Translations under genes and position numbers: made by a program
Origin: JAGOMX01 sp041738135
Lineage (GTDB): Bacteria; Pseudomonadota; Alphaproteobacteria; JAGOMX01
Assembly (NCBI GenBank): GCA_041738135.1
Contig: JBGSQK010000051.1
Coordinates: 1 to 64,000, forward strand
Direction of reading: 5' to 3'
Length of the DNA: 64,000 nucleotides
The notes under the pieces: model-generated
Database searches by the model: none
Seen by the model: only the letters and a program-made list of their open reading frames with translations
What the model was told of the DNA's origin: nothing
Part shown: positions 23,957-32,009 of the stretch, piece by piece
Position numbering within the stretch: the stretch's first letter is position 1
Layout of the letters: every line of letters starts with the position of its first letter

Positions 23957-24601
23957 TTGAGCCACCATTTTCCAAACTTGCACGTTATCGACCACCCTTT
24001 GATTCAGCACAAATTAACGTTGATGCGCATGGAAGAAACCAAGTCCGGACAATTTCGTAAGTTGTTACGAGAAATAGCCCTCCTCATGGGATATGAACTA
24101 ACCAAAGACTTTCCCACCAAATCGGTGACCATCCAAACACCCATTACGCAGATGGAAGGAAAAGTATTCGATGGCCACGACATTGCTATCATCCCTATCT
24201 TGCGCGCAGGCCTGGGCATGGCGGATGCTTTGCGTGAGCTCATCCCGACAGCCAACGAAGGTCATATCGGTCTATATCGTAATCCAGAAACCCACCGTCC
24301 AGTGGAATACTTGGTCAAGCTACCAGAAATCGACAGCCAAATCTTCATCGTCGTCGACCCTATGCTCGCCACCGGCCATTCTGCAGTAAGGGCCCTAGAT
24401 ATCCTAGTAGAACGCGGCGTAAGTCCTAAAAACATACGCTTCCTAGCCCTGGTGGCCGCCCCTGAAGGCGTCGCCGTCTTTAACGAAAAATACAGCCAAA
24501 TCCCTTTGTATGTGGCAGCCCTTGATGACCACCTCAACGAACATGCCTACATCGTTCCCGGCCTTGGGGATGCGGGTGACAGGCTTTTCGGGACGAAGTA
24601 G
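23957..24601 (+). CDS. upp: Uracil phosphoribosyltransferase
   Basis: 214 residues. It salvages uracil with PRPP to UMP. Signatures: HPLIQHKLTLMR at the N-terminus, ILRAGLGMADAL, the PRPP loop VDPMLATGHSA, and the uracil-binding EHAYIVPGLGDAGDRLFGTK. TTG 23957 is preferred because AAAGGGG lies six bases upstream and the length then fits the family; the ATG at 23909 would add 16 residues and lacks a Shine-Dalgarno sequence. Uracil salvage in an ATP-importing cell suggests partial dependence on host pyrimidines, although pyrH is also present. Confidence 0.93.
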   Translation: MSHHFPNLHVIDHPLIQHKLTLMRMEETKSGQFRKLLREIALLMGYELTKDFPTKSVTIQTPITQMEGKVFDGHDIAIIPILRAGLGMADALRELIPTANEGHIGLYRNPETHRPVEYLVKLPEIDSQIFIVVDPMLATGHSAVRALDILVERGVSPKNIRFLALVAAPEGVAVFNEKYSQIPLYVAALDDHLNEHAYIVPGLGDAGDRLFGTK

Positions 24602-24673
24602 ATCATTCAACAAAAACGCTTGTAAAAAGCTGTAAAAGACGTTATACCCTAATCATCAAAACACACGCAGGAT

Positions 24674-24752
24674 AGCGGCCAGCAGTTGCTGATCGCTCCG
24701 GTGCCAGGAATGGCAGTCCCTGCGGAGGATTTAACCGGAATAGGAGTTAAGA
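24674..24752 (+). promoter_or_regulatory. Structured 5' leader of rpsB
   Basis: Two adjacent stem-loops: AGCG...CGCT enclosing CAGC-AGTT-GCTG (24674-24697) and GCCA-GGAA-TGGC (24703-24714). A CCGG (24698-24701) could pair with CCGG near 24737 just before the ribosome site, a possible pseudoknot. S2 autoregulatory leaders exist in other proteobacteria; that role here is inferred. Confidence 0.4.
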
Positions 24753-25937
24753 ATGGCATTACCTACGTTTACTATGCGCCAGATGCTTGAAGCTGGCATT
24801 CACTTTGGACATCACCCACGCCGCTGGAACCCAAGAATGGAACCATATTTGTTCGGTGTGCGGAACAATGTTCACGTTATCAACCTAGAAAAAACAGTTC
24901 CTATGCTCGACGCAGCTTTGCGCGCGGTGCATGAGGTGGTCTCTAAGGGCGGTCGTGTATTGTTCGTAGGAACTAAACCTGCTGCCTCAGCTGTTATCGC
25001 AGAAGCTGCGCAACGTTGCGGTCAATACTATGTGAACCACCGTTGGCTCGGCGGCATGATGACCAACTGGAAAACTGTTTCCCGTTCCATCAAGCGCCTT
25101 ACAGAATATGAAGAGCTGCTGAACAACCCGGAAAAAGGTTTGACCAAGAAAGAAATTCTACAATTGACACGTGAGCGCGAAAAGCTTGAGCGTGCCATTG
25201 GTGGTATTCGCGAGATGGGCGGCGTGCCAAACATACTCTTTATCATCGACACCAATAAAGAACAAACAGCGATTAAAGAAGCTCGTAAATTAGGTCTTCC
25301 TATCGTTGGTATCGTGGACAGCAACTCAGATCCAAGCGATATCGACTATCCTGTTCCAGGCAACGATGACGCTTTGCGTTCCATCCGCTTCTTCTGCGAC
25401 TTGTTTGCAGGCGCTGTTCTAGATGGTCTTTCAGACCAGATGGTTGCAGCCGGTATTGACCTGGGCGAAGCGACTGAGCTTCCGGCCAGCGAACTACAGG
25501 CCATAAAGGCATCCAACTTGGATAAGAAATTCGACAAGTTAGCGAAAAAAGCCGTTGCCGAAGCTGAAGAAGCCGAAGCTATTGCTGAAGGTCTAACAGT
25601 TGAAGATGTGGCTGCTGTACCTACCGAGAACAAAGCTGCTAAGGTTGAGCTAAAGCCAAAAGCTGCGGCGCCAGCGAAGAAAGCTGAAACTAAGGTTGAA
25701 GCGGCCCCAGCAAAGAAGCCAGAAGCCAAAGCTGCTGCACCTGCGAAGAAAGCCGAAACTAAGGCTGAAGCTTCTCCTGCTAAGAAGCCAGAAACTAAAG
25801 CTGCGGCGCCTGCGAAAAAAGCCGAAACTAAGGTTGAAGCAGCTCCTGCAAAGAAGCCAGAATCTAAAGCTGCAGCTCCTGCGAAAAAAGCAGACGCAAA
25901 GCCAGCTGCTAAGGCTAAGCCTGCAGCTAAGAAATAA
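24753..25937 (+). CDS. rpsB: 30S ribosomal protein S2 with long C-terminal extension
   Basis: 394 residues against about 240-260 in most bacteria. The core (1-255) is normal: MRQMLEAGIHFGHHPRRWNP, QRWLGG-type loop NHRWLGGMMTNWKT, and IVDSNSDPSDIDYPVPGNDDA. Residues 285-394 form a Lys/Ala/Pro/Glu tail built of about 22-residue units (APAKKAETKVE then AAPAKKPEAKA), repeated about three times at 66-base DNA period. Such basic tails occur on ribosomal proteins of some alphaproteobacteria; their role is unknown. First gene of the rpsB-tsf-pyrH-frr-uppS-cdsA run. Confidence 0.97.
   Translation: MALPTFTMRQMLEAGIHFGHHPRRWNPRMEPYLFGVRNNVHVINLEKTVPMLDAALRAVHEVVSKGGRVLFVGTKPAASAVIAEAAQRCGQYYVNHRWLGGMMTNWKTVSRSIKRLTEYEELLNNPEKGLTKKEILQLTREREKLERAIGGIREMGGVPNILFIIDTNKEQTAIKEARKLGLPIVGIVDSNSDPSDIDYPVPGNDDALRSIRFFCDLFAGAVLDGLSDQMVAAGIDLGEATELPASELQAIKASNLDKKFDKLAKKAVAEAEEAEAIAEGLTVEDVAAVPTENKAAKVELKPKAAAPAKKAETKVEAAPAKKPEAKAAAPAKKAETKAEASPAKKPETKAAAPAKKAETKVEAAPAKKPESKAAAPAKKADAKPAAKAKPAAKK
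25644..25928 (+). repeat. 66-bp tandem repeats inside rpsB
   Basis: Imperfect tandem copies encoding AAPAKKAET-K-x-E-x-x-PAKKPE-x-KA. Copies differ mostly at third codon positions, indicating purifying selection on the encoded lysine spacing. Confidence 0.7.
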
Positions 25938-25960
25938 TTTTGAAAAGAAGAGGTTAGACA

Positions 25961-26887
25961 ATGTCTACAATTACTGCCGCAATGGTCAAGGAACTGCGCG
26001 ATCGCACTGGCGCAGGAATGATGGATTGTAAAAAAGCGCTTGCTGAAACCAATGGTGATATTGAAGCTGCTGCAGACTGGCTCCGTAAAAAGGGCTTGGC
26101 GGCAGCATCAAAGAAAGCATCACGTGTGGCTGCTGAAGGTCTCATTGGCGTTGCCACCACAGGCAACAAAGGCGCATGCGTTGAAGTAAACGCGGAAACA
26201 GACTTCATTGCTCGCAATGATTCTTTCCAAGCTTACGTATCCACATTTGCCGACGCTGCACTCTTAAAGGGCGCAGACTTGGAAGCTATCAAGACAGCCA
26301 GTTATCCTCACACAGGTAACACGTTTGAGTCTCAACTGACTCATTTGATTGCAACCATCGGCGAGAACATGAACATTCGCCGCGCGACAACCATGGAAGT
26401 TAGCCAAGGTGTTGTTTCCAGCTATGTACACAACCAAATCGCCGACCGCGTTGGTCGTATTGGTGTGCTGGTTGGCCTAGAATCTTCAGCCGATCCTAAA
26501 AAATTGGGAGACCTGGGCAAGCAAATCGCTATGCACGTGGCTGCAACCAATCCTCAGTCCGCTTTCATTGCTGACCTGGACCAAACAATGGTTGCTAAGG
26601 AACGCGCTGTCCATGAAGATATGGCCAAAGCATCCGGCAAACCAGCTGAATTTTTGGACAAGATGATTGATGGCCGTATGCGCAAGTTCTACGAGCAAGT
26701 CGTTCTCATGGAACAAGAGTTCGTTATGAACCCTGAAAAACGCGTTAAAGACATTATTGAAGATGCTGCTAAAGAGCTTGGCTCACCAATCACCTTGAAG
26801 GGATTTGTGCGTTACGCTTTAGGTGAAGGCATAGAAAAACAAGAAACCGATTTTGCTGCTGAAGTTGCTGCACAACTCGGGAAATAA
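25961..26887 (+). CDS. tsf: Elongation factor Ts
   Basis: 308 residues, family length. It is the guanine nucleotide exchange factor for EF-Tu. N-terminal signature VKELRDRTGAGMMDCKKAL, then the core motif ETDFIARND (TDFVA region that inserts into EF-Tu), and MHVAATNP. AGAGG lies upstream. It follows rpsB by 23 bases, the standard bacterial pair. Confidence 0.97.
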   Translation: MSTITAAMVKELRDRTGAGMMDCKKALAETNGDIEAAADWLRKKGLAAASKKASRVAAEGLIGVATTGNKGACVEVNAETDFIARNDSFQAYVSTFADAALLKGADLEAIKTASYPHTGNTFESQLTHLIATIGENMNIRRATTMEVSQGVVSSYVHNQIADRVGRIGVLVGLESSADPKKLGDLGKQIAMHVAATNPQSAFIADLDQTMVAKERAVHEDMAKASGKPAEFLDKMIDGRMRKFYEQVVLMEQEFVMNPEKRVKDIIEDAAKELGSPITLKGFVRYALGEGIEKQETDFAAEVAAQLGK

Positions 26888-26908
26888 TTAATGGAGTTGC
26901 AGAGAGCC

Positions 26909-27646
26909 ATGACTTCCCCTGAACAAAACGCGTACAAACGTGTACTCATCAAATTATCGGGTGAGGTTTTAACAGGAGAACAAGATTATGGTCTCTGCCC
27001 TTCTCTCATTTTGCGAATAGCAAACGATATCAAACAAGTACGAGATGCTGGTTACGAGGTTTGCCTCGTCATAGGTGGCGGGAACATCTTCCGTGGCGCC
27101 CAAGGCGAAAAGGAAGGGATTGAAAGATCCACCTCTGACTACATGGGCATGCTAGCAACTGTAATCAATGCACTTGCCCTGCAAGACGCCTTGGAAAAGC
27201 TGGATGTGGATACACGCGTCATGTCAGCTATTCCCATGCAAACCATCTGTGAGCCTTATATCCGCCGCAGAGCCATGCGTCATTTGGAAAAAGGTCGGGT
27301 TGTCTTGTTTGCCGCTGGTAGCGGAAGTCCCTACTTCACCACAGACACAGCCGCAGCATTGCGCGCTTCTGAGATGGAATGCAATGTTTTGCTTAAAGGC
27401 ACCAAAGTTGACGGCGTTTACACCTCTGACCCCATTAAAAACAGTGATGCCAAGCATTATAAAACCATCAGCTACAACCAGGCCTTGCAAGAGCATCTAC
27501 AAGTCATGGACGCACCTGCCCTTGCTTTAGCCCGTGACAACCACATCCCCATTATTGTTTTTTCCATCAAGGAGCCAGGAAATATCCTAAAAACTCTGGG
27601 TGGCAAAGGCACTTTTACACGCGTCGACCACCAAGACAACCTCTAA
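26909..27646 (+). CDS. pyrH: Uridylate kinase
   Basis: 245 residues. It phosphorylates UMP to UDP and belongs to the amino-acid-kinase fold. Motifs: KLSGEVLTG (phosphate loop), GGGNIFRG, the DYMGMLATVINALALQD helix, and GSGSPYFTTDTAAALRA. I take ATG 26909 (MTSPEQNAYKRV), which gives the usual N-terminus; an in-frame ATG at 26891 would add six residues. It follows tsf closely in the conserved operon. Confidence 0.95.
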   Translation: MTSPEQNAYKRVLIKLSGEVLTGEQDYGLCPSLILRIANDIKQVRDAGYEVCLVIGGGNIFRGAQGEKEGIERSTSDYMGMLATVINALALQDALEKLDVDTRVMSAIPMQTICEPYIRRRAMRHLEKGRVVLFAAGSGSPYFTTDTAAALRASEMECNVLLKGTKVDGVYTSDPIKNSDAKHYKTISYNQALQEHLQVMDAPALALARDNHIPIIVFSIKEPGNILKTLGGKGTFTRVDHQDNL

Positions 27647-27660
27647 AGGGAGTTAGATAC

Positions 27661-28218
27661 ATGCCAAGTTCACTCATCACAGATTTAAAGCGCCGCATGC
27701 AAGGGGCCCATGACGCCCTCCACCGCGAGTTTGCCGGTTTGCGCACAGGTCGCGCATCTGTGGCTTTATTAGAGCCCATCATGGTGGAAGCATACGGCTC
27801 TCAAATGGCCCTCCCTTCTGTAGGAACCATCAGCGCGCCTGAAGCACGTTTGCTCACCGTACAAGTATGGGATAAATCCATGGTTGGCGCTGTAGAAAAA
27901 GCCATAAGAGAAGCTAATTTGGGACTCAACCCTATGCCGGACGGCCAACTGATCCGCGTGCCCTTGCCTGAACTCAGCCAAGAACGCCGCATCGAAATGA
28001 CCAAGATTGCCAAAAAATATGCAGAAAGCGCACGGGTATCTATCCGCAACATTCGCCGCGATGGAATGGAAGCTCTCAAGAAAATGGAAAAGGAGGATTC
28101 TCTTCCAGAAGATGAGCATCACCGTTATTCCGACGAGGTTCAAACTCTGACCGACGACTTTATCAAACGCGTTGACGAGGAACTCGCCGCCAAAGAAAAA
28201 GACATAATGCAGGTCTAA
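27661..28218 (+). CDS. frr: Ribosome recycling factor
   Basis: 185 residues, exactly the family length. With EF-G it splits the post-termination ribosome. Seen: LRTGRASVALLEPIMVEAYG near residue 30, WDKSMVGAVEKAI, and the C-terminal three-helix part EMTKIAKKYAESARVSIRNIR through ALKKMEKEDSLPEDE. AAAGGGAG precedes the ATG. It overlaps no neighbour and uppS starts four bases after its stop. Confidence 0.97.
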   Translation: MPSSLITDLKRRMQGAHDALHREFAGLRTGRASVALLEPIMVEAYGSQMALPSVGTISAPEARLLTVQVWDKSMVGAVEKAIREANLGLNPMPDGQLIRVPLPELSQERRIEMTKIAKKYAESARVSIRNIRRDGMEALKKMEKEDSLPEDEHHRYSDEVQTLTDDFIKRVDEELAAKEKDIMQV

Positions 28219-28221
28219 CGC

Positions 28222-28968
28222 GTGAAATCATCCAACACCCACCAAGATCTGTTAGAACAATTCCAAAGCTCAGGCCAATTGCCTGAGCATATTGCTATTA
28301 TAATGGATGGTAACAGACGTTGGGCAAAATCCCGCGGGATGCCCGCTCTAGAAGGACACAGGCAAGGTGTCAAAGCCCTTCGCCGTACTTCAGAGGCATT
28401 ACGTGATTATGGAGTTCGTTATTTAACTGTTTTTGCCTTTTCCACAGAAAATAAAAACCGTCCCGCGGAAGAGGTTTCAGGCCTCATGCACCTCATCTGC
28501 CTATCACTGAAAAAGGAACTGGCTGAAATCCATGAAAATGGTATCCGCCTACGGTTCATCGGCGAACGGGAATCCTTAGGCAAAGAAGTCCGAGATATGG
28601 TTGAGTACGCCGAAAAGCTAACGGCTCAAAACAATAGATTCTTCCTGACAGTAGGGCTGAATTACGGCAGTCAGTTTGACATTGCCTTGGCCGCCAAAAC
28701 ACTGGCGCAGCAGGTTCAACAAGGTCAAATAAAAGCAGAAGACATCACACCTACCCTGCTCCAAAAACATTTATCAACCGCAGACTTACCCACACCGGAC
28801 ATATTAATTCGCACAAGCGGCGAAAACCGGCTGAGTAACTTTTTGCTCTGGGAAATATCCTACGCTGAAATAATGTTTGTGGACGATTATTGGCCTGATT
28901 TTGGTAAAGACCAGATCAATCAAGTACTACTGGAATTTCAATCACGACAACGCAGATTTGGGCGGTAA
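28222..28968 (+). CDS. uppS: Undecaprenyl diphosphate synthase
   Basis: 248 residues. This cis-prenyltransferase makes the C55 lipid carrier for peptidoglycan. Signatures: IIMDGNRRWAKSRG (catalytic Asp about residue 29), GHRQGVKALR, VFAFSTENKNRP, and the C-terminal RTSGENRLSNFLLWEISYAE. The usual ENW-x-RP Trp is a Lys here (ENKNRP), an uncommon change near the substrate site. The start is GTG. It lies in the conserved order frr-uppS-cdsA. Confidence 0.95.
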   Translation: MKSSNTHQDLLEQFQSSGQLPEHIAIIMDGNRRWAKSRGMPALEGHRQGVKALRRTSEALRDYGVRYLTVFAFSTENKNRPAEEVSGLMHLICLSLKKELAEIHENGIRLRFIGERESLGKEVRDMVEYAEKLTAQNNRFFLTVGLNYGSQFDIALAAKTLAQQVQQGQIKAEDITPTLLQKHLSTADLPTPDILIRTSGENRLSNFLLWEISYAEIMFVDDYWPDFGKDQINQVLLEFQSRQRRFGR

Positions 28969-28971
28969 ACC

Positions 28972-29646
28972 TTGACCAAAGCAAAAGAACTTTTTTATCG
29001 TATTTTTTCCAGTCTTATCCTTTACCCCATCGTGATCTGGAGCCTGATTTTTGGCAAGTGGACAACCCTGGCGCTCATATCAATCGGCGGCGCCTTGTCC
29101 CTGGTTGAATGGTTCCGTATGACCCTAAAGGCTGATTCCATCACCAAGAGCGTCACCTTTTTACTCATCGGTAACGCCTACATATTTATAGGCTGCTTTT
29201 TATTCTGGCTCCTCTCAACCCAGCTCAGCTGGATCATGATGACCATCATCCTGACGCTAACCTTTTTATCAGATATCGGCGGTTATGTTTTCGGCAACAT
29301 CCTGAAGGGCCCCAAGTTGGTCCCAAGCATCAGCCCAAATAAAACCTGGTCTGGTTCGCTTGGCGCTATCTGCTTTACCGTAGCCGGCGGCTATTTGCTG
29401 CAAATGACACCTTATTACGAGCTTTCATTCCTATCCTTCATACCATCCCCCCTGTTTTTTGTAGCCATTTCTGTCGTTGCACAAGCTGGCGACCTACTAG
29501 AATCTTGGTCCAAACGCGCCCTCAACGTCAAGGACAGCGGAACACTTATCCCTGGTCACGGCGGACTCCTGGACAGACTGGACAGCGTAATCGCCGTGGT
29601 CTATATGGTCTCGATCCTCATGTGGATTTCCAGTTACGGGGGCTAA
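28972..29646 (+). CDS. cdsA: Phosphatidate cytidylyltransferase
   Basis: 224 residues with about seven membrane segments. It makes CDP-diacylglycerol from phosphatidate and CTP. The full CDP-diglyceride synthase signature is present at the C-terminus: SKRALNVKDSGTLIPGHGG then LLDRLDS. It starts with TTG (TTGACCAAA), preceded by GGGCGG. It is slightly short for the family (about 260-285), lacking part of the N-terminal membrane region. The conserved operon stops here; dxr, rseP and bamA, which usually follow in alphaproteobacteria, are absent. Confidence 0.95.
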   Translation: MTKAKELFYRIFSSLILYPIVIWSLIFGKWTTLALISIGGALSLVEWFRMTLKADSITKSVTFLLIGNAYIFIGCFLFWLLSTQLSWIMMTIILTLTFLSDIGGYVFGNILKGPKLVPSISPNKTWSGSLGAICFTVAGGYLLQMTPYYELSFLSFIPSPLFFVAISVVAQAGDLLESWSKRALNVKDSGTLIPGHGGLLDRLDSVIAVVYMVSILMWISSYGG

Positions 29647-29651
29647 CGCTA

Positions 29652-30179
29652 TTACATCTTAGGATACGGCATAATATCTGCATCAATTTCGCGGATATCA
29701 TCCAAAACACCTCGCCTGAAGAGAACCAGTGAAACTGCATTGGGATTCAAATTCAACCGGTCAAAGACAACCCCATTGTCCACCACAGATGCAAAACCAG
29801 TTGAAGACCTCGTTTCACGCAGAAACGCGTCCAAAGCATCGTCATGAGTTTCCGTTAAAACCACGTGCTCACAATTAATTGGACGGTGAGGTGAAATCAC
29901 ATAGGAGACATAATCACTTTTCAAATGATGCGCATAAAACGCCTCATGTAATTTAGTCTTATGAGGGTAATTTGTTGGAATGGCGAGCACAGCAAGAATA
30001 TCGGTTAAGACATATGTGTCATGGAAGTTTCTCGCTGCTCGAGTTAACCCTGAAAATGTATTGGTAGTCATCCCCACTTTAACTGACGGTATAAAACGAA
30101 TCGCTGAAGAGCGAACAGAATCAGCCACAAACAAAGAAACTGCAAACGTAAATCCCAATGAAATTCTCTTAAGCAACAT
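29652..30179 (-). CDS. Secreted protein of unknown function
   Basis: 175 residues with a signal peptide (MLLKRISLGFTFAVSLFVADSVRSS). The mature part has no motif I recognise; it contains a compact alpha/beta-like pattern (YVLTDILAVLAIPTNY, HVVLTETHDDALDAFLRE, VSLVLFRRGVLDDIRE). It is convergent with cdsA, five bases apart, and its upstream region contains a cluster of TTGCAC words. It may be a host-facing or periplasmic protein; I cannot say more. Confidence 0.55.
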   Translation of the reverse strand: MLLKRISLGFTFAVSLFVADSVRSSAIRFIPSVKVGMTTNTFSGLTRAARNFHDTYVLTDILAVLAIPTNYPHKTKLHEAFYAHHLKSDYVSYVISPHRPINCEHVVLTETHDDALDAFLRETRSSTGFASVVDNGVVFDRLNLNPNAVSLVLFRRGVLDDIREIDADIMPYPKM

Positions 30180-30388
30180 GTCGTCCCCCTATTTTTTTGT
30201 TATAGAGAATTTTAACCATGTTCAGTCTGTATTGTCACGCTTATTCATACAGCGGCTTTAAGAGCGGAAAAATAGTTAAAACCAAAATTATTCGCCACAA
30301 AACTTTCAGCTTTGTGCAGCGCCAACCTCCCCACGCCCTGTTCGCGACAGCAATCGAAAATGGCCCAGACTCATCTTTCGTTTGATGG

Positions 30389-30531
30389 ATTGCACCTTAT
30401 TGCACAAGATTTTCCCGTTCATATTGGTGCAATATAGAGCAAGGCTATATAAATCTTTAGAAAGTTAGATTCAAAGAGGAAGCTTGCGCAACATTGTGCA
30501 ACAATTCTGACTCTAAGTTGCACAATGTTGC
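30389..30531. promoter_or_regulatory. Cluster of TTGCAC motifs with a 15-bp inverted repeat
   Basis: ATTGCAC occurs at 30389 and 30399, GGTGCAAT at 30426, and a perfect 15-bp inverted repeat (GCAACATTGTGCAAC at 30488-30502, GTTGCACAATGTTGC at 30517-30531, 14-base spacer) ends nine bases from the stop of the atoE-like gene. There is no T-run on either strand. This is most of a 361-base gap and looks like multiple binding sites of one DNA-binding protein. Confidence 0.5.
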
Positions 30532-30540
30532 CCAAAGCAG

Positions 30541-31860
30541 CTAAAACACCAGAAACACAAAACTCAAGTAAGCACCCGTGATAAACAAAAGCGCCACACA
30601 GTACCCCATGATTTCGCGCAGTTGCAGACCTGCGATGGCAAGCACGGGCAGCGCCCAGAAAGGTTGCAGCAGGTTTGTCCACGCATCACCCCAAGCCACC
30701 GCCATAGCGGCGTATGGGACGCTTGCGCCTAGCTTGGTGGCTGCATCCAGTATAACAGGCCCCTGCACGGCCCACTGCCCTCCTCCTGAAGGAATGAACA
30801 GATTCAGCAAACCGGCACTATAAAAAGTCAGCAGGGGAAACGTATCAACGGTTGCCGTTTGCACAAACCAGTTGGATATGAGCTCGGCCAAATGAGAGGA
30901 TTCTATCATACCCATAATACCCGCATAGAACGGAAACTGCAGCAAAATAGGTCCCACCTTAGATGAGGCCTCCGTAATGGCATTGAGCAAAGAACGAGGC
31001 GTCCCGTGCAGAAATATGGCTGAAAACAACAGGGCAAAGTTAATGTCATTCAATGTGAACGCAAAATTGTGTTCCATTACCTGAAAGCCAATATAGGCAA
31101 AACCCAGGGCTGAGATCACCAGGGAAAACAACCGACTGTTTTCTGCCCACTCCGCGGGCACCATGCGCAAGGAAGCATCCCGCTTGGGAGCAGCTGGACT
31201 GTCGTTAAACGTCACAGGCGTCGTATTAGGATGAATACGTCCCAAAAACCAGTTGGACAGAGGCAACAGCACAAACAGACCCGTAACAGCAGCAATATTC
31301 AAAGGCGACAACAATGTCTCCGTAACAGGAATAGTGCCACCAATCAAATGTTCCGTAAAATGTCCAGGCGTCGCAATCACCAAAGGTATAGATCCAGACA
31401 AACCGCCATGCCAAACAATAAACCCGCTGTATGAGCTAGCCACCAGCAAGCGATAGTTAACCGTCGGCAAAACCTTGAAAATCTCGCGGCATAATATACC
31501 GCCCACCACCAAACCAAGACCCCAGTTAATAAACGAAGCCGTCAACGCCACAAGCGTTATCACCACAACCGCTTGTCCTGACGTCTTCACAGTAGATGCA
31601 ATCATCGCCAAAAAACGCTTAGAAGGCGGCGCCACCGCAATCACGTAACCACCCACCAGAATCATAACCATCTGCAGGGTAAACTGCATCAAAGCCCAAA
31701 ATCCATCTCCCCAGAAAAAGACCATCTCCTTAGGCGTAGAAGGCGTCAATGTTACACCCATGACAAACAAAACCATGGTCAGAAAAAGGCATAACAAGAA
31801 AGGATCAGGCGTATACTCACGCATCATGCGATCGAAAAAAGCGACAGTGTTGGTGATCAT
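30541..31860 (-). CDS. atoE: AtoE-type short-chain fatty acid transporter
   Basis: 439 residues with about 12 membrane segments. Family regions: FFDRMMREYTPDPFLLCLFL at the N-terminus, GGYVIAVAPPSKRF, INWGLGLVVGGILCREI, VASSYSGFIVWHGGLSGSIPL, and IPSGGGQWAVQGPVI. AtoE takes up short-chain acids such as acetoacetate or butyrate. The gene stands alone. With the PHA depolymerase and two crotonases elsewhere in the window, it suggests use of short-chain acyl compounds. Confidence 0.9.
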   Translation of the reverse strand: MITNTVAFFDRMMREYTPDPFLLCLFLTMVLFVMGVTLTPSTPKEMVFFWGDGFWALMQFTLQMVMILVGGYVIAVAPPSKRFLAMIASTVKTSGQAVVVITLVALTASFINWGLGLVVGGILCREIFKVLPTVNYRLLVASSYSGFIVWHGGLSGSIPLVIATPGHFTEHLIGGTIPVTETLLSPLNIAAVTGLFVLLPLSNWFLGRIHPNTTPVTFNDSPAAPKRDASLRMVPAEWAENSRLFSLVISALGFAYIGFQVMEHNFAFTLNDINFALLFSAIFLHGTPRSLLNAITEASSKVGPILLQFPFYAGIMGMIESSHLAELISNWFVQTATVDTFPLLTFYSAGLLNLFIPSGGGQWAVQGPVILDAATKLGASVPYAAMAVAWGDAWTNLLQPFWALPVLAIAGLQLREIMGYCVALLFITGAYLSFVFLVF

Positions 31861-31956
31861 GTGAGCCTCATATTCATAAAAGATTTTGGATTCTATTCAG
31901 TGATGCGTAAGCTGTCAACCTTACTGAACTTAGCGTATGATTTTACTCAAACACCT

Positions 31957-31992
31957 AAAAAGTCCGTCCAAGTTACCCTGGACGGACTTTTA
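31957..31992 (-). terminator. Terminator of the ATP/ADP translocase
   Basis: A ten-base perfect stem (AGTCCGTCCA/TGGACGGACT, eight-base loop) is followed on the minus strand by TTTTTAG. The plus strand also has a T-run (CTTTTATT), so it may work in both directions. Confidence 0.85.
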
Positions 31993-32009
31993 TTAAAGAG
32001 TTAAGAATA

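Noticed and set aside
25644..25928. Regular repeats that might suggest a CRISPR array
   Set aside because: The 66-base units are coding, in frame with rpsB, with no unique spacers and no cas genes. No CRISPR array was seen anywhere in the window.
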